From Rotaria macrura (Eukaryota > Rotifera > Eurotatoria > Philodinida > Philodinidae): 64,000 nt of DNA. Each line of letters begins with the position of its first letter. Position 1 is the stretch's first letter. Of this stretch, positions 60,971 to 64,000 are shown piece by piece. The stretch is taken from assembly GCA_900239685.1 (NCBI GenBank), contig OENT01000211.1:62001-126000 (forward strand). Reading direction: 5' to 3'. The position numbers and the translations under genes were made by a program. A model generated the notes under the pieces. It was not told the DNA's origin and did not search any database. It worked only from the letters and a program-made list of their open reading frames with translations.

Positions 60971-61183
60971 AGCATTCATACAATTGCTACAAGGAGAATA
61001 AAAATCGTTTTGATCATATGCGTGTTCTGTTTCCTGCACGTTTAGGGGCTAGATTAAAACAACCCAAAACAATTGATATTCAACGTCGTATAGATAATCG
61101 TGACAAACGATATTATGATGGTCCTATCCATGCTACGGAATACTTAGATGGATTATCATTTACAGTCGCTAAACGAAAAAAAT
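60971..61183 (+). pseudogene. Exon-like scrap, unidentified
   Basis: After an acceptor-like GAATTAAG, a plus-strand frame reads HSYNCYKENKNRFDHMRVLF, then PARLGARLKQPKTIDIQRRI and DGPIHATEYLDGLSFTVAKR, stopping at about 61183. Balanced composition with Pro, Arg, Gly and Asp stands out from AT-driven chance frames. It resembles a terminal exon, but no upstream exon was found and the Tc1/mariner relic lies just to its left. Confidence 0.4.
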
Positions 61184-62955
61184 GAGGCATTTATTTTTTT
61201 TCTATTCTATATATATTTCATCACTATTAAAATGTTGACACAAACTCATACAATAAAACATGTAATGTACTATCAATATTTCTCTAAATCATTAAACGAT
61301 TATTTTTCATGTCGATATTTTTTTTCGACATCTTCCCTTTCAACATTTTTACTGCCACCCCATTACAACTTCTCATTTATATTAAGTGCTATAGAACGCA
61401 AACTTTCCATTTATTCCGTACTAACTATGTCGAACAATTTTTCTAAGTTTCAAAGAGTATTTTGTTGTTATATGTGAAAAACATGAAATTTTAAATTGCT
61501 TTAGAACATCTGGAATACTCTTTATTTTCCTATAGTTTTTTGTTGCATAAGCAACTGTGCTTTGGAGAAATATGTTTGCAATCTGAAAAACAGTAGAAAA
61601 ATATTTAAAAAAAACATCTCATAAATGTTTTCTATCGGTTCGTTTAAAATGATTCAAGGTTTCTATATGTAGAGCTAACATTACCAATATAAACATCTTC
61701 TGAAAGGTTTTTTTCATAGTAAGAATAATCCAATTCTTCTATTTGATAGGTTAAATATCATACGCTTTGATTTATTTTACTGATATAATTCCATTCATAT
61801 CTTAAATAAATTCATTATCTTAATCCAGTTTGCCAATATTCTCTTCATTTTCTATTCGTATTGATAGATTTCAAGGTGAGATTTTCGACTAGATAATAAT
61901 TTAAAGGAAAATATATTGAATTTCACTGTGAATACAACTCTGTTATGTCCTAACGACACAGAATCCAAGAATATTAAATGAATCATGAATATGCCATTGT
62001 CATTTCTTAATATTCATTTAATTTTAAGATTTTAAAACAACGAAAAGTCAATTAATTATACTAATTGAATAATTACAACTATAAAACGTATTTATTAGAT
62101 GTGGATGATTATTCACAATGTTCTGATCATGTCTTCTATTTAAAATAAGCACATCCCAAGGACTTCACGCATTGACGAATCACAAAATCGAGGTGTAGCA
62201 GTACATAATTACATAGTTGTCATGTATCAATCATAATGACACTTGAACTTTGAAAAATAATGATCTCAGAATGTTAGCTAAAGCAGTACTTAGTGATTCA
62301 ATATTGTAACTAAGTTAAAATGTCATTGGTAGCTACGTCTCATTTAAGATTCAAGGACAATCGATAATATCTTTGACTTTGCATGAACAATAAAACTAAG
62401 TCGTATGACGTGCCTAACGGAATCGTAACATAAAAGCAGGAATCTTATTTGAAGGAACGAAAAGATCATTAGTACACTAACTATAATAAAAACTTAGTTC
62501 TTCGTGTCTTTGATGTTGACAAAAATACTTTAGAAAAAGATAAGCTAGATTGAATCGGATCAGATAGAAAGCAAAATTTCATAAAGAAACAAGAAATGGA
62601 TTTGCTCATGTCTATATATACATATACATATATAGATATATTGATATATAGATTTGTTTTAATTATGCAAGTATAAAATGAAAAAAAGCGGTATAAAATA
62701 GTATTCTTGAGGTCTTTGTGATTTCATTCATTCGACCATCAATCGTTAAGTTATGTAGTTTAATTCATAGGCTATATAATCATAATGATGTCGCTAAATT
62801 TAGCTCATAATAATCTGGCTTTTAGTGTGTTGATATTAAGTATTGCACCATATGTTGCATTGAAAACTTCTAAAGTTAATATATATTGATCACAGTTGAT
62901 TTGCATATTCAAATATTTTTAATAAAGTTATGTACAATTGATAAACTATTCTAAA
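61184..62955. other. Intergenic, no gene seen
   Basis: AT-rich sequence downstream (minus-strand sense) of the Ser/Asn-rich gene at the right edge. It contains a TATATA/TACATA microsatellite at about 62610-62655. The 109-codon frame at 61148-61477 (+) has AT-driven composition and partly overlaps the scrap above in another frame. I treat it as chance. Confidence 0.4.
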
Positions 62956-64000
62956 TTATGTTGAATGTCTTGGTTGATACTTAGCTCTTAGTTCTCGGGA
63001 CAAACGTCTTTCAACATCACCTAAAAGAATATTTTTATCTTCATAAGTTTCAAGTTCAAGAATATTTGTGTTCGATGAACTTGTATCAGTTATCATAACT
63101 ACTGGTATATGTTTTGAACTTGATGTTATGCTACCATCTGTTGTTGTCGGATCATCTAACCATGAAAGACGTCGTTTCCATTCATCTTTATATTTATAGT
63201 CTCGTGGAGATGAAATCATTAATAATGATTTACGTGGTGATTGTTGTTGTTGCGTTTGATTTGTATTTGTTCGTAGAACACTAGTAGTCATATTTGTATT
63301 TGATAGACGTCGAGCTATTGGTTGAAATGATCGAGAAACTTTTGAATTGAATTTCTGTAATTTTGAAAAATGCCTTGCAGTAGGAGCATCGTTTTTGTTC
63401 TTATTATTGAGCGATGCAGCAATATTAAGATGAAGATCATTGTTGGGTTTTCTCTATAAGAAGAAATAAATAATAATGAAAAAAAATTTGACTTTTCGTG
63501 TCAAATAGCACTACTAGTTGAACGATAGTTGTTGCATTTGAATTAAGTTCAATCAAAGACTTTTGATCATTTTCCGACGGATGAAAGTTGTTAACTTCAT
63601 TGATAATTAAACTATCTACTTCGCAATACGATGAAGCTCTTTTGGTAATGTTCACTACATCATGATTACTATGCGATGATTGTTTGTTCATATTTTCAAC
63701 AACAAGTTGAATTTTACTGGAAGCTAAGCATGCATTAACTGATATAGATTCACATCGTTGTTTCGATTTTGATGCTGGTGATGACTGACGCTTCGGATTT
63801 TCAATGTCAGTTGGTGATGAAGATGAATATGGTGGAAAGAATATGCAATGCTGTATAAATTGCGATAAAAAGCCACAAATCGAATTGCAGCATGATGGTG
63901 ATGATGATGGTGGTGGCGGTGGTGCTAATGAATCAAAACGACGATTTCGTGTAGAATAACTTGATCGCTTTTTAGTTAAACTTGAATTACTATCATACAA
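62956..64000 (-). CDS. Ser/Asn-rich protein with RRLS motifs, 3' part, runs off the edge
   Basis: Two exons: 64000-63515 (continues beyond the window) and 63453-62956, joined across a 61-bp intron (donor GTAGTG, acceptor CTTATAG, phase 0). The frame is open to the right edge, so the start is not visible. The visible 327 or so residues are low complexity: a Pro/Ser segment (SLAPPPPPSSSPS) followed by a Cys/hydrophobic patch (CCNSICGFLSQFIQHCIFF), then Ser/Asn-rich sequence. The second exon carries three basophilic kinase-type motifs, ARRLSNTN, KRRLSWLDD and ERRLSREL, and ends RAKYQPRHST. The composition and phosphosite-like motifs suggest an intrinsically disordered regulatory or scaffold protein. 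No catalytic domain is visible. Family not recognised. Confidence 0.75.

Noticed and set aside
61148-61477. 109-codon plus-strand frame
   Set aside because: Phe/Tyr/Ile-rich translation of AT-rich DNA; it overlaps a better-supported frame read in another phase.
1-64000. CRISPR array, operon, riboswitch or bacterial insertion sequence
   Set aside because: Short GT-AG introns and metazoan gene families throughout show eukaryotic nuclear DNA; no regularly spaced direct repeats with unique spacers were seen.

Overview
The window is AT-rich nuclear DNA from an animal. Coding exons are short, are separated by GT-AG introns that are mostly 50-75 bp, and belong to metazoan families (Drosha, an Awh/Lhx6/8-type LIM-homeobox gene, ACOX3-like acyl-CoA oxidase, gamma-glutamyltranspeptidase, TMEM181, SLC44). 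Tiny introns, AT-rich intergenic DNA, scattered decayed DNA transposons and lineage-restricted small proteins fit a rotifer, perhaps a bdelloid. That placement is inference. There is no operon structure, and most short open frames in the window are chance frames.

Layout. 2.5-3.6 kb: a Val/Pro-rich small protein (+) lies end to end with an N-terminal fragment of TMEM181 (-). 4.4-8.9 kb: a peroxisomal acyl-CoA oxidase (-) ending in a PTS1-like SKI. 12.1-15.7 kb: gamma-glutamyltranspeptidase (-). 16-30 kb: gene-poor and repeat-rich, with several foldback or terminal-inverted-repeat elements and two decayed genes. 31.2-32.2 kb: a putative GT-A-like glycosyltransferase (-). 33.6-36.0 kb: the LIM-homeobox gene (-). 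37.2-39.2 kb: an SLC44 choline-transporter-like pseudogene (-). 39-45 kb: almost empty, with three exon-like scraps. 45.3-52.9 kb: a 13-exon Drosha (-). 53.4-55.7 kb: two DNA transposons with recognisable target-site duplications, one MULE-like foldback and one hAT. 57.8-58.4 kb: a secreted small protein (+) with a clear core promoter and poly(A) signal. 59.9-60.7 kb: a Tc1/mariner relic. 63-64 kb: the 3' part of a Ser/Asn-rich protein with repeated RRLS motifs, running off the right edge.

Most interesting observation: the LIM-homeobox gene carries two consecutive exons that each encode the same part of the homeodomain (end of the turn plus recognition helix 3). Both have phase 1-1 boundaries and lengths divisible by three, and they have different residues at DNA-facing positions and different tails. 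The layout is that of mutually exclusive exons, so one gene could make two transcription factors with different recognition helices. The other genes look like ordinary single-copy housekeeping or developmental genes with no shared pathway.
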